DNA of 64,000 bases from contig OX336393.1 in NCBI GenBank assembly GCA_946902985.2, positions 362,558,779 to 362,622,778 on the forward strand, in the 5' to 3' direction. Position numbers and translations under genes: made by a program. The notes under the pieces were generated by a model. It saw nothing but the letters and a program-made list of their open reading frames with translations, did not search any database and was not told the DNA's origin. The stretch comes from Meconema thalassinum. Lineage: Eukaryota; Arthropoda; Insecta; Orthoptera; Tettigoniidae. The first letter of the stretch is position 1; each line of letters begins with the position of its first letter. This document shows, piece by piece, positions 45,055 to 56,069 of the stretch.

Positions 45055-45405
45055 TTTAGACCCATGCACTTGGATGTTTGGGGATTTTTTTCTGATAGCC
45101 TGTGTTATTTTCATGACTGCATTAGTGTGTGTGTTTGTGATTCAGGTAATGATTGGCAAGATGGTGATCTTGACCTAAAGTTAAGTAGCATCCCGTCATT
45201 TGACTGGAGTAGAAGTGGGAAACCACGGAAAACCACTTCTAAGATGACTGGGGTAGGAATAGAAGCCACCTCTTCTCGGTTTTGCCTCACGATGCTGAGT
45301 GTATCCCGTTCCAGACCTCAAAATAGAATTGAATTTATTGGCAATGCCAGGAATTGAACCCCGGCCTCCGACGTTTCAGGATATTCCATTAGCGTACTTT
45401 GCATA
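45055..45405 (-). mobile_element. SINE-E copy
   Basis: Contains all SINE-E sections in inverse order, from TGCACTTGGATGTTTGGGGA through AAGTGGGAAACCACGGAAAA to the inverse box B GGAATTGAACCCCGG. Confidence 0.75.
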
Positions 45406-45682
45406 TTGTGCTGGAGTTAAGTGCCTCACTTGATGTCAAACCAGAGACTGTCTTTTCCCATAGATTTAACTTTTATGTCTCCTAATTTTGCTATTGCAGC
45501 ATGAAGAAAATTTTGGAATTAAGTTCGACTTGTAAAAGTCTTAAGGTCTATGGCTACTCCCTAAGAGAGATGTTTATTGTTACCAAGTTTAAGTGAATTC
45601 AGTTGTCGGTTTAATGAAAGGAAACAAGCACCTTCTAGGAATTGTCAGGGAGTAGGCATGTCCACCTCTGCTTCCCGTGATA

Positions 45683-45907
45683 ATAATATTGTTGGTTTTA
45701 CGTCGCTTTTAACTAGTGTGGCTTTTAGAGACGTCCGAGTGCCAGAATTTTGCCCCGAAGGGGATCATTAACGTGCCAGTAAATCTACTGACACGGCACC
45801 CTTGAATCTGCGCCCCCTCAAATGGCAAGTGACTGCGCCAGGATTCAAGCCTGCAGCCTTGGGCACAGCAGACGAGAGCGTTACCGCTGAGCCACGTAGA
45901 CAGTTGC
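45683..45907 (-). mobile_element. SINE-D with 13-bp TSD
   Basis: Flanks GCTTCCCGTGATA (45670-45682) and GCTTCCTGTGATA (45908-45920) differ at one base. Minus strand head GTGGCTCAGCGGTAACGCTC, box B-like CAGGCTTGAATCCTGG, tail GACGTAAAACCAACAATATT. 225 bp, as in the copy at 4264. Confidence 0.9.
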
Positions 45908-45989
45908 GCTTCCTGTGATATTGCCGATCCATTATAGAACATAAGCGCTGCTAAGGTACTCAAAGAATTTCCTTATGTTTTCGTTTTTT

Positions 45990-46220
45990 TTTTTTAACGT
46001 ATGGCTTTTAGTGCCGGGAGTGTCCAATGACATGTTCGGCTCACCAATGTCTAGCTACTTCTAAGCGGACACCCATTGGGTGAGCTACACGTACCGTCGC
46101 GTGTGTAGTGTTGTCTGGGGAGGAAAGTTTGAATGTAAGGACGAGGAGACCTCCTCGCCTCCCGGATGTGAGCGACTGCCAGCAGTCATGCCGTAACGAC
46201 CACGGCTAACTCACCCGGTG
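45990..46220. repeat. Possible SINE fragment
   Basis: GGCTTTTAGTGCCGGGAGTG, GTTCGGCTCACCA and CCATTGGGTGAGCTACA have the look of a SINE start, and GGACACCC..GGGTGAGCTACA recurs near 18642-18665. No tRNA boxes found. Also holds a short palindrome CGAGGAGACCTCCTCG. Confidence 0.35.
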
Positions 46221-46844
46221 TTTTCGGGGGTAAAAGCACAGTTCATATTTCCCTGCCCTGTTAACCGCTGTTCGATTGGTTGTCGAATGGACGTTAACCC
46301 CTATGGTATTGGTTAAGAAGTAGCTTGTTACTTATGTTAACTATTGTATGATTGCCGAGTCACTGGGCGCTTTCCCTTTTATTCATGGTTACTCCGCCCA
46401 CAGCCAAGCACTATAAAAGACGTGGTTCAAAAGAGCTCGTATCTCTATCATTACGCACATTTAACGTATAACAGCTTCTATTGTAAGTACTCTGTAAATA
46501 TTGGTCGACTAATAATTACCAGAATTCACCAAGTTGGACTCATCATTTCATTGAATAAGATACCACACAGCCGCGTGAAAGAATCCGTAAGGACTTTTGT
46601 TTAACACAAAATACAAAGCTAAACGCGCACGTCAGGCTAGAAACCTAGCTCTGGTATTCAATTCTGCAACTGTAATATTTTATAAGCATGTCCAAAATCT
46701 CCCAGCAGAGGTACGATCCAGCATTATGACATGCTAACTTGATTCACATCACCTTCAAAGAAATACGTACCTCACAAGTTTGGAGAACATGGAAGTTCAC
46801 ATCATCACGTGTTGGATTTATTTCCAACCTAAGGTTTTGAGGAT

Positions 46845-47150
46845 CGTAACTGGTACACTCAGCTTCATGGGACAAAACTGAGAAAAAAGTAGGCCTATGC
46901 TTCATTCTCACTTCATACATGCTAAAAGTGGTTTTCGGTGGTCTCCCGACCTATACTCCAGGAAAATGCTGGGATGTTTCCTGACATGTAACCATAGACG
47001 TCTCCTTCCCAATATTACTACTACTATTACTACTGCTACCACTATTACTACTACTATACAGTATATATCACAATAACACAGGTATTCAGGAATGTTACAC
47101 TCACACATAGAAACCCTCATGGGGCTGATGACTTCTATGTCCAAGTTCCT
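46845..47150 (+). repeat. SINE-E copy with microsatellite
   Basis: Starts within the body (GTACACTCAGCTTCATGGGA), keeps AAAAGTGGTTTTCGGTGGTC and CTCCAGGAAAATGCTGGGAT, and carries a (TAC/TAT)n run at 47014-47058 before the family end. tRNA head lost. Confidence 0.6.
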
Positions 47151-47649
47151 AATTGTAATAGCAAAAACTACAACATCTCCTCTCCACTTCAGTGGAGAAA
47201 GGAGTTAGTAGGAAACGAACAACTCACCCGAGTTCACATTTCAACGCAATGACCTAACGAGTGACTTCTCTCTCGCTCTCGAGCAATACACTCGGTCCAC
47301 GTGAACATTTGCTTAGCATGCCCGTCTGTGACCTTACAGATTATAACTCACGGTAATCACAGAGAAGAATATACCTACAAACAATGATTGATGCCCCTGG
47401 TTCTGTAGATATGGGTAACTAACCCATCCAGACAACACGAAACTGTGTTTCAGTCTCTTAAGTCTTCCATTAACAAAACAATACTCCGTCTGCAGTGAGG
47501 CTATCTTGCAATTTCATTCTATTTTATTTAAGCTCTGAGAATATAACTATACATTTCTCAAGTATAAATCAATGCTTTGTTAAAACTTCTACACTTTTAG
47601 TGTACTTATTGAATTCTAATTTCGTTCTCAAAATATTTGAATAATTATC

Positions 47650-47985
47650 TCACCCCTAGGGTTCGGGTTCGATACTCGGCTCTGCTAAGAACAATAACCC
47701 TAGTATGAGGATTGGAACGTGATGCTCTCTGCCTTGTGTAGCGAAACTGGGGAAACGTGTGTTCGATTTCCAACTCTGTCACCCTAGAAGTAATTTTCAG
47801 GGGTCAAGCACTTACTATCTAGGTTAATGCAGGGATGGCTCACACCTTCAAGCCACGGTCACTTAGTTACCAATCCTAACCACAATCACAAATATTCGAA
47901 CTACTACTGACATCACAATGACACATGTTAGCCTAGATGATTTCCATGCACACACACCCAAGTACATATTGATGACCATGACAAA
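47650..47985 (+). repeat. SINE-E copy, diverged
   Basis: Box B-like TTCGGGTTCGATACTCGG, the second box-like TGTGTTCGATTTCCAAC, GAAGTAATTTTCAGGGG, and the end CACACACCCAAGTACATATT. Diverged along its length. Confidence 0.65.
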
Positions 47986-49838
47986 AGCACGTCATTGTTG
48001 TTTTGTGCTCCCTTCAAGGGGAGAAACAGAAACATTCAGTAGCGGAATTCATCATTAATAGAACCGCCACACTGTGCCCGTTTAGACCGGAGTCCGCACG
48101 ACCACATATGCATTTTACCAATAATCAGTCAGCACGAGAATCAAAATATCCCGGAGCGCCAGATGGGTTAAAGCAAATCGCAAAAACGACATCAAATTTA
48201 TAAAAATGCTTTGCTGATTTTTGGCTCAATGCAACAATAAGGATAGAAGGAGATTTAATTGGGTGAAACACATCTGGTAAAATTATCTCAGTTTATTTAA
48301 AGTTAAAATCTGACTGCAAGAATAATGCTCAAAGCAGCATCATCCACGTGTGGCGATCCACACTCTTATTTACACACAATATACAGAAATCTTCCAAACA
48401 CATTTGACAATCTTTTTGAAAACACAAGTCCGATTGTTAGTCCTGTGGACTGTGTTCCAAAATTATTAACATTTTAACTCCAGTGCAAAATGAATTGTCC
48501 ATACTGGAAATAACGTAGATCACTGTTTGACTATTTACATGATATTAACACTCGTAGAATAAATGTTTATAGAATTTCTTAACTTTCATTTGTTTTCCAG
48601 TTTTCCAAAATATATCGTTGAAACTATTATTATCATCGTAGCAACACAAATTATTACCACATATTAACAACATCTGAAAAGTATTTGACCATTGAGCATA
48701 GCATCGAATAACTGTGCGAAGCACAACAACAATTAATTGTTCTTCTGACATTAAACATTCGAGAAGTGACTCGATTATGAACTTCAAGTTCCAAACAAAA
48801 CATATGATTTCTGAATCATCAACTTGATCAATAAATGGTTGAACCATTCAACTATTAGATTTTCCACTTGGAATTATTATGAAAAAAATATTTATATTTA
48901 TGGCCATTTCTAGCAACTTTCACAACTTGCAATTCTTCGACAGAATGCGGAAATTAGAATTGTAGTCTTATAATGAATTCATTTAGTTCATGGCACTAGG
49001 ATTGAAAATATCCTTCAAATTATTCGTGGTTAAAGAATTATTTTAAATTGGCAGTGGCCCATTCTACTATTTGTGTAAGGACACAATATTATAACAACAA
49101 CAACAACGGCAAAGGTCTTCCTCTGAAGAAGAATAAACTACTATCATGACAAATCCGGGTTCTAGCAAAATCAAATTCTAAATGGAATTCGTAAACAAGG
49201 TTGAAATAAGAACTGATGGTTTCAAAGAAATAACCTTCGGGTTATTCATACGACGAAATGTGTGGCTCCAATACTCCCACTATAAACATGAGCCATCGAA
49301 CCTGCTATTTGATTGATGCTCGAAAAAACCTTCATTCCTGCGACTTAACATGCGCACCTGGGAATGGCATTTCCACTACTCCACACACATAAATTATCTT
49401 CCCAAAATTTATACAATAAATCAAGCCTCTGCTTGTTATCAACACTGGAAGATTAATAAACTTACAAGTTTATTTTATTTTACCATTCAGTTCAACCCGT
49501 GAATTTACCATACTTATGAAAAGCTTCATTTCACTTTCGAGTGTATTTACGTCATGATTTTATATAAATACAAAAATATCCTATTTGATACAAATATCAA
49601 TTGCTTCCCGTTTCATGCCTCTCCGTGTTATATGAAACATATACTTTGCTCATAGCAAATATCAACTGTTCAACCAGAACTGAAATGTAGGTTGAATGCG
49701 GGCTTGCGCTAACCACTCTCCTTCGTAAAATCTCCTGTTCCAAACTAGAAATGTTTCAACTACTTCATAGGCTCTTTCTCAATACATATGATTATTATAA
49801 AATATAATATCCAAGAATTATTTAGAAAAATTATGAAA

Positions 49839-49886
49839 ATTATTATTATTATTATTATTAGTGGATTATTATTATTATTATTATTT
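49839..49886. repeat. (TTA)n microsatellite, interrupted
   Basis: Two runs of ATT/TTA separated by GTGGA within the repeat-poor region. No LINE body is visible on either side, so it is not evidently a LINE tail. Confidence 0.8.
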
Positions 49887-51017
49887 CAAATATGTTGAAT
49901 TATCATCTCATTATGTGAGAATCCACATGTTCGAACCTTCGAATATGGAAAAAATATCCATTCCTCAACAAAAATAAATTTAACTTTTACAGTTACATCG
50001 GCTGATTACCGTGATTTCCTTAAAATATGAAAAATTCAAATAAATGCTCGAAATGCTCGGTCATCGATCCTAAACTGTTCTGAGTGCTGAAAATGCTCAG
50101 AATAAATCTAACAAGTCTTGCGTAAATCATTACAAGCTTTAAATACGACGAAAAAAATGTGTTGGTCATCTGCAGAAAAATAGTTTGTTCCAATTAGCTA
50201 AGCATAATATAATTCAAATGTGTCTTACATTTCTTGATGTTCTTGAAGTGTAGTAAACCTGGTCTATACCAGATTTATCCGTAGACATGCCCTATCGGAC
50301 AAGCACGTATAATCCTTGTATCGGCCGCCATTGTAGACCCACAAATCGTCTAGTCAGACATAGTGGTAGTATCTTTCGACGTTTTAAATGACTGTGGTTC
50401 CATTTTAATATGGGCTTCTAACAAAGCCATAACAGTTTGTTTGAAAAGGGTCAGATCTAAGCGATCTCTTCTTAAATGTGTCAGTTGTAACCTAACTCAC
50501 TGTAATCTCATCAGTACAAGAAAAACGTTGACAGTCTAAGCAGTTAACGGCTGTTCTGAAGATCGTTCCCTGGGCATGGTTTATTAATATCACCATCTGC
50601 CATGCGCTAGACAACTTGCATTTTCCCTTGCGTAGACTAATGAACGCCACCGTTATAGACTATTCTTCAATGTACTGACGGATTGAAGTGGTTAAATAGT
50701 TACAAAATATGAAAACTGACTTTAAATGGATTTAAACATCCAAGTATTAATTTACTATTGGACTGTGACAATATACTATTTTCTAGACCAAGTCTAGCAT
50801 ATGTCCTTTAAGAAATATAAATATTTCCACCAATGTCTGTAGAAAAACAATCACCTCAGTGATTCTCCTCACCAGAAACTTACTAAGTTCCAACTCGTTT
50901 GCGCAGCACTTCTCGTGACTATCACGATTTGAAAAGTACTTCTTCGTAGAGGCGGCAACCATGTGCCTTGGCTCAGCGTAGACGCAACTTGTTCGCCAAG
51001 TGCTTGTGATGAATTGA

Positions 51018-51049
51018 GCTAACTAAGCCTGCTCCAGCTTGCTTTTATA
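51018..51049 (-). promoter_or_regulatory. Candidate TATA promoter
   Basis: On the minus strand TATAAAAG (51049-51042) is followed by GC-richer sequence and, about 90 bases on, an ATG at 50962. That opens a 59-codon frame with a strong donor-like GTAAGTTT inside (around 50887). Nothing confirms transcription. Confidence 0.25.
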
Positions 51050-51739
51050 CAAAAACGGTCAGGGTCACGCGTCATCGCCTGATATCTAAAAATCCTCATA
51101 TCTCTTGAATCCCTGGTCCGATTTACTTGATACTAATTGCATTCTCTTTTATTTGGCCGTGCCAGTAATCTGATCCCAGTCTCAAGTCTCTGCTCCATAG
51201 TTAACTATTTAATCAATAAATAGTCTCCACCTCTGCTGTTACTCGCTACGTCATTTACCATCCAACTATCGGTAATTTCCTTCGAAAGGCTTCGAGAAGC
51301 AATGTAGCGCGATATTCAAATATCCGATCTTTCAAAAGCTGCTACAGCCTTTCCCTTGATATCTAGGTGTCTGAAACTTGGAATACCCATTCCTAGATTT
51401 GGGCACAACACAATGGACTAATCAGATTAAATCCCAATAAGGAAACCTCCCATTTTCTTTGTGTAATCTCTCAATTCCCAACCGCACTCCAAGTATATAA
51501 ATTGCAGATGTCTGATGTGTTATGGGGATAAAGAATGACCCTCATGGCCTCCGTTTCTCTAATACCGTAAGGGTTGGAAGAGAGCAAGACTTAAATAAAG
51601 GAGAAGAGGGTGCTACAGAAGAGATGGAGAAGAGCATAAGTGGAAGCTTTACCAGACTAAGCTTGGCCAAAATGGTTACCAAGCGACACCCTGCAAAGTG
51701 TGTGTCACTATGGACCTACAAACAGTTTGAAGCGTGGTG

Positions 51740-52348
51740 AGTAGGGGGGGTAGTGGGGCTTCTAACGCATATCCTACTTTCCTGGTGACGTCACAATATG
51801 GCGGCCAAGATGGCATCCAAGATGGCGGCGATGACGTTACAAGATGGCGGCCAAGATGGTGGCGGTGACGTCACAAGATGGCGGCCATATCTTAACTTAA
51901 CCAAGCCTAACCTAACTTTACCCACGAGGTGTGGAACAACGTTTAATTTCATACTAGCATTCACACTCCCACATGCCGCACTAGTAAAGCGAGATTCTCT
52001 AAAAAAAAATTCAATTTCACCCCCTAGTAGGGGTAGGTTATATTTTGGGGTGGAAAATAGGTTGTCCATTGGAAAGGGGGTGTCAGCCCGAGTTCAACGA
52101 CACCTCATTCATCAAAATCCGACCATGGGTTCGGGAGATATCACACCGCCGCCATCACCATCTTGGAACTTTTTGATCACACCTCGTGGGTAAGGTTGGG
52201 TTAGGCTTGATTAAGTTACGCTATGGCCGCCATCTTGGACGCCATCTTGTAACGTCATCGCCGCCATCTTGTATGCAATCTTGGCCGCCATCTTGTGACG
52301 TCACCAGGAAAGTAGGCTATGCGTTAGAAGCCCCACTACCCCCCTACT
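51740..52348. mobile_element. 609-bp MITE with long inverted ends, 6-bp TSD
   Basis: GTGGTG at 51734-51739 and 52349-52354; removing the element restores a Trp-Cys-Arg reading across the R2-like frame. Ends AGTAGGGGGGGTAGTGGGGC and its inverse; arms about 190 bp. Each arm is packed with AAGATGGCGGC words and TGACGTCA-like sites (51786-51793, 51868-51875). No transposase. A 131-codon frame through it is palindrome-driven. Confidence 0.9.
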
Positions 52349-52879
52349 GTGGTGTCGGTTAACTCAAAAAGGAAAAGGGGTCATTCTCCAAAAGCAGTGC
52401 ACGCCACCTAATAAATAGGTGTGGCACCACAAGGGTCTTGCCAGCTCTGAATGAAAGGATGGACTGAAGCTCGTATGTAATGTAGCCGCAGTTAGAGCTG
52501 TACCAGGCAGAAGACGGGACGATAACCGTTGTCGCCGCAGTGCCAACGAGATTCAAACCCTCCCTCATGTCCTTGGGTTCTGCAATAATGGTGAGGCTCT
52601 TCGTAACACAAGACATCATTCAGTAAGATCCATCCTTGCGGAGAGTCGGAGGGATGTTGGCTTCGTGGTGCATGAAGAAGTTTCAGGGCTAGCCACGCAA
52701 GGCAGTACCAGGCGCATTGACATCATAGCCTACAAGGAGGATAAAAAGAAGTGTTATATATATTCATATTCATATTCATTCATTTATTTGCAATGGGGGG
52801 TGTGTCCCCCGGTGGCAAATTGTATATACATAACAAATAAATAATTATACATAACAATTCAATAACAATTATACAACAA

Positions 52880-55800
52880 TTAAACTGGAGTATTTACACA
52901 AATGGTCAGTCTTTTCTTAAACACACCTATATGTATGGGAAAAGGCTCTAAGACTGCGGAAGGTAGAGAGTTCCAGTTATCAATGGCACGGTTTACAAAA
53001 GAATGAAAATGAAAATCCACAGCCTGCTTCCAGTCTCCGACCGGGTCAGGAATGGAATGAATGAAGCCCCCGTCTAGCGGCGAGGTTATGAACTGTGCCG
53101 GCTGCCGAGGCCTGACGCACTCCTCTGGGGCAATGATTAAATGAATGACAGATGAAATGAAATGATAGTGGAGAGTGTTGCTGGAATGAAATTTTGACAG
53201 GGAAAACCGGAGTACCCGGAGAAAAACCTGTCTGCCTCCGTTTTGTCCAGCACAGATCTCACATGGAGTGACCGGGATTTGAACCACGGACTCAGCGGTG
53301 AGAGGCCGGCGTGCTGCCGCCTAAGCCACGGAGGCTCTACAAAAGAATATTTACCATAATTTGTTCGCTGTGGTCGGCCCTTAACTTTGAAAGGATGATC
53401 GCTCCTACCCATGTAAGTAGGCTTTCCCAATCGTTTGCTAAGCTCACCCCATGCTGGTTGATTTGTATACGTGTTGTACATAGCGCAGAGTCTAGATTTC
53501 ATCCTCCTAGCCTCCAGTGATTCCCACCCAAGTTTCTTTAACATACGGCTCACACTGCTCCTGGGATTAAAGTCACTGAGCACAAATCTAGCGGCCTTTC
53601 TTTGTACCATTTCCAACTCATTGATGAGCCCTACTTGATAGGGATCCCAAACCGCCGAGGCATTTTCCAGAATAGGTCTTACAAGTGACAAATAGCCTAA
53701 TTCTTTAGCAGAGGTACTACTTCCTTTTAATACCCTCATTACAAAGTGCAGGGATTTGTAAGCTTTTGAAACTACACATCCTACATGACTACTCCATTTC
53801 ATATCATTCCTTACGTGAACGCCCAAATATTTGCAAGAATTTTCTTCTACAAGTATTTCCGAGCCAATGTTATATTGAAAATCCTGCCTTCGCACTTTCC
53901 CTATTTTTAAGAGACTACATTTTCTTGTGTTTATTTTCATTTTATTTACAATCGCTCACTTATAGACCAGGTTCAGGTCCTCTTGAAGCACTGCATTGTC
54001 TTGTGAGTCATGTATCCTTCGATATATTACACAATCATTCACAAACAATCGACAGTCACTGCGAATCCCATTTGGTAAGTCATTTATAAACGCCAAGAAT
54101 AACAACGTTCCGATTACGCTGCCCTGAGGGATACCCGACGTTACGGTAATTTCATCCGAGAATATGCCTTCGACTTTCACTTTCTGGGAACGACCCGTCA
54201 AAAATTCTTGGATCCATAAAATTACTCTTCTATCAATCTTCGTCGAAGCTAATTTATGGAGTAGCATGTCATGCGGAACGACATCAAATGCCTTCGCAAA
54301 ATCTATAACCACGGCGTCGACTGAAACTCCATGGTCTAACGATTCGCTAATGTCTTGAAAAAGTGATAGCATCTGACTCTCGCATGAGTAACCTTTCCGA
54401 AATCCATGTTGCCTATCATTAAACCATGATAATGTCTCCCACTGTTCCCTCAAGTAGTCGCAAATGAGATGCTCCATCTGTTTACAAACGATGGACGTAA
54501 GGCTAACCGGCCTGTAGTTGCCCAATTCAAGTCTGCTCCCTCCCTTAAATATTGGGACTATCGTAGCTCTTTTCCAGTCATCTGGGATTTGCGCATTGTT
54601 TATGGACACATTAAACATCACCTCCAAGTATCGTGCCACGGCCCTAACTCCTAGTTTAAGTACTTCACTAACAATATTATCAGGACCCTTTGATACATTG
54701 AAACGTAGTTTTTGTATTAGCTTTACAATTGCTGACTGGTTTATTTGGAACAGGGGAGCCCCTGATTCGTCGTTAAGGTCCAACACACAGCTATTGGATT
54801 TATTGAACACACTACCGTAAAAGACATTTAATTCATTAGCAATGGCCTGTTTCTCAGTAATTAATTTACCGTCACCGGACATTATCATCGACAAATTATT
54901 TGAATTTCCCTTTCTTCTCCTAACATAACTGTAAATTTTTTCCACCCATCACCTCCCGAACCAAGTAAACCTTGCATATAACTGTCATGAGCAGCCCTCT
55001 TTTTTAAGACGAGCTCTCTTGATAAGGACTTAAATTTCAACATATACTTGTCACTATCATGTCTTTTATTGTATAATGTCCTAATTTTCCGTTTTAGACT
55101 CCTAATTTCTCGTGTGTGATACTCAGGATCTGGGTTTTGTTTCAGCAATTTAAATGGGACAAATTTATCAACAGCGCTATTAAAAATTTTCAAAAAGTTA
55201 GTCCACAGGATATTAATATGATTTCCTTCCGATGCCCATCCTACAAATAGCTCATTCAAATACCCCTGAAACTTGCCCTGATCCGCCCTGCGATACTGGA
55301 ATATGATCTTATTTGCTACATCAGAGTCTAATTTTGTAATGTCACCGTATCTAATATTTAATTCAACCCCAGAATGGTCACTAATTCCTGGTACTTTCAG
55401 ACAGTTAATATACAGCTCTACAGGCCTTACGAGATAAACATCTAAGGTATTATTGTCTCTAGTTGGGAAGTCAACTACTTGGGAAAATCCCCCCTCCCTT
55501 AAGAATTTATTTGCAGCGCTCTGAGCCTGGCCACAGCTAGTTGACTCACCAGACCAGTCTACTTTGGGGAGGTTTAAATCTCCAGCAATTATTATGCTCT
55601 TTTTCATAGCATTACCCGAACAAGTTTTATCATACACTGTTTCGAGGAGAGAAAGGTTATCTTTAGGTGCTCTATACGCCCCTATCACCTGAAGAGGGAA
55701 TTTGTTTCCTTTATCCGAAATTTGTACACATAACATTTCATGATCCATATCAGCCCACTTTAAGAAACTAGCTATATTTTTGCGCACACAAATAAATAGC

Positions 55801-56069
55801 CCACCACCTCGCTTCCCCCGATCCCTTCTGTACATCTCGTAGGTCCCTTGAATTATTTCGCTACTATTTATGCCCTCATATAACCAAGATTCAGTTGCAA
55901 TGTCAATGTCCGGAGAATACGTCTCTACAAGATTCCAAAATTCAATTAATTTATTTCCTAAACTCTGAAAATTAACCTGCAGTAATCTTAGAGTCTTACC
56001 TCCGCAGCAAATATCTCGAAATAGCTCTTTCTGTTCCCATCGGCTGGCAACCTCTGGACCTGCTCCTCC
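52880..56069 (-). pseudogene. CR1-like LINE ORF2: endonuclease and reverse transcriptase, broken
   Basis: The frame follows the ORF1 TGA directly. The apurinic endonuclease has LRLLQVNFQSLGNKLIEF, PDIDIATESW, GGGLFICVRK, IIAGDLNLPKVDW and ISDHSGVE. A one-base shift in an A-run (about 54945) leads to RT: FNVSKGPDNIVSEVL, NYRPVSLTSI, HGFRKGYSCESQM, VIDFAKAFDVVPH and GIPQGSVIGTLLF. The catalytic box reads FVND instead of FADD. A TGA at 53958-53956 replaces an expected Trp. After MKINTRKCSLLKIG and YLGVHVRNDM the C-terminus is split by SINE-B and ends NTPV at 52883. Its enzyme activities would be nicking and target-primed reverse transcription; this copy cannot perform them. Confidence 0.85.
53005..53337 (-). 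mobile_element. SINE-B with 11-bp TSD
   Basis: TACAAAAGAAT at 52994-53004 and 53338-53348, inside the CR1-like ORF2, whose frame resumes as VNRAIDNWNSLPSAV. Box B GGTTCAAATCCCGGTCACTC on the minus strand; end GCAGGCTGTGGATTTTCA. Confidence 0.95.

Larger units (their letters stand above)
47990..51510. other. Longest stretch without recognisable repeats
   Basis: 3.5 kb, AT-rich, with a 100-codon frame on the minus strand (48545-48847) that lacks known motifs and an interrupted (TTA)n at 49839-49886. No tRNA-like boxes, inverted ends or LINE frames seen. It could be unique non-coding or intronic DNA. Confidence 0.45.

Noticed and set aside
50785..50962. 59-codon minus-strand frame after the TATA candidate as a small gene
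   Set aside because: No signal peptide or known motif, weak start context and a splice-donor-like sequence inside; kept only as a promoter candidate.
51798..52193. 131-codon frame beginning with repeated Met-Ala residues
   Set aside because: It is a translation of the GATGGCGGC array in the MITE arm and has no relation to a protein family.
53137..53340. Fusion of the CR1-like ORF2 to a Pro/Arg-rich tail
   Set aside because: The extra residues are the translated SINE-B; the true ORF2 C-terminus lies beyond it.
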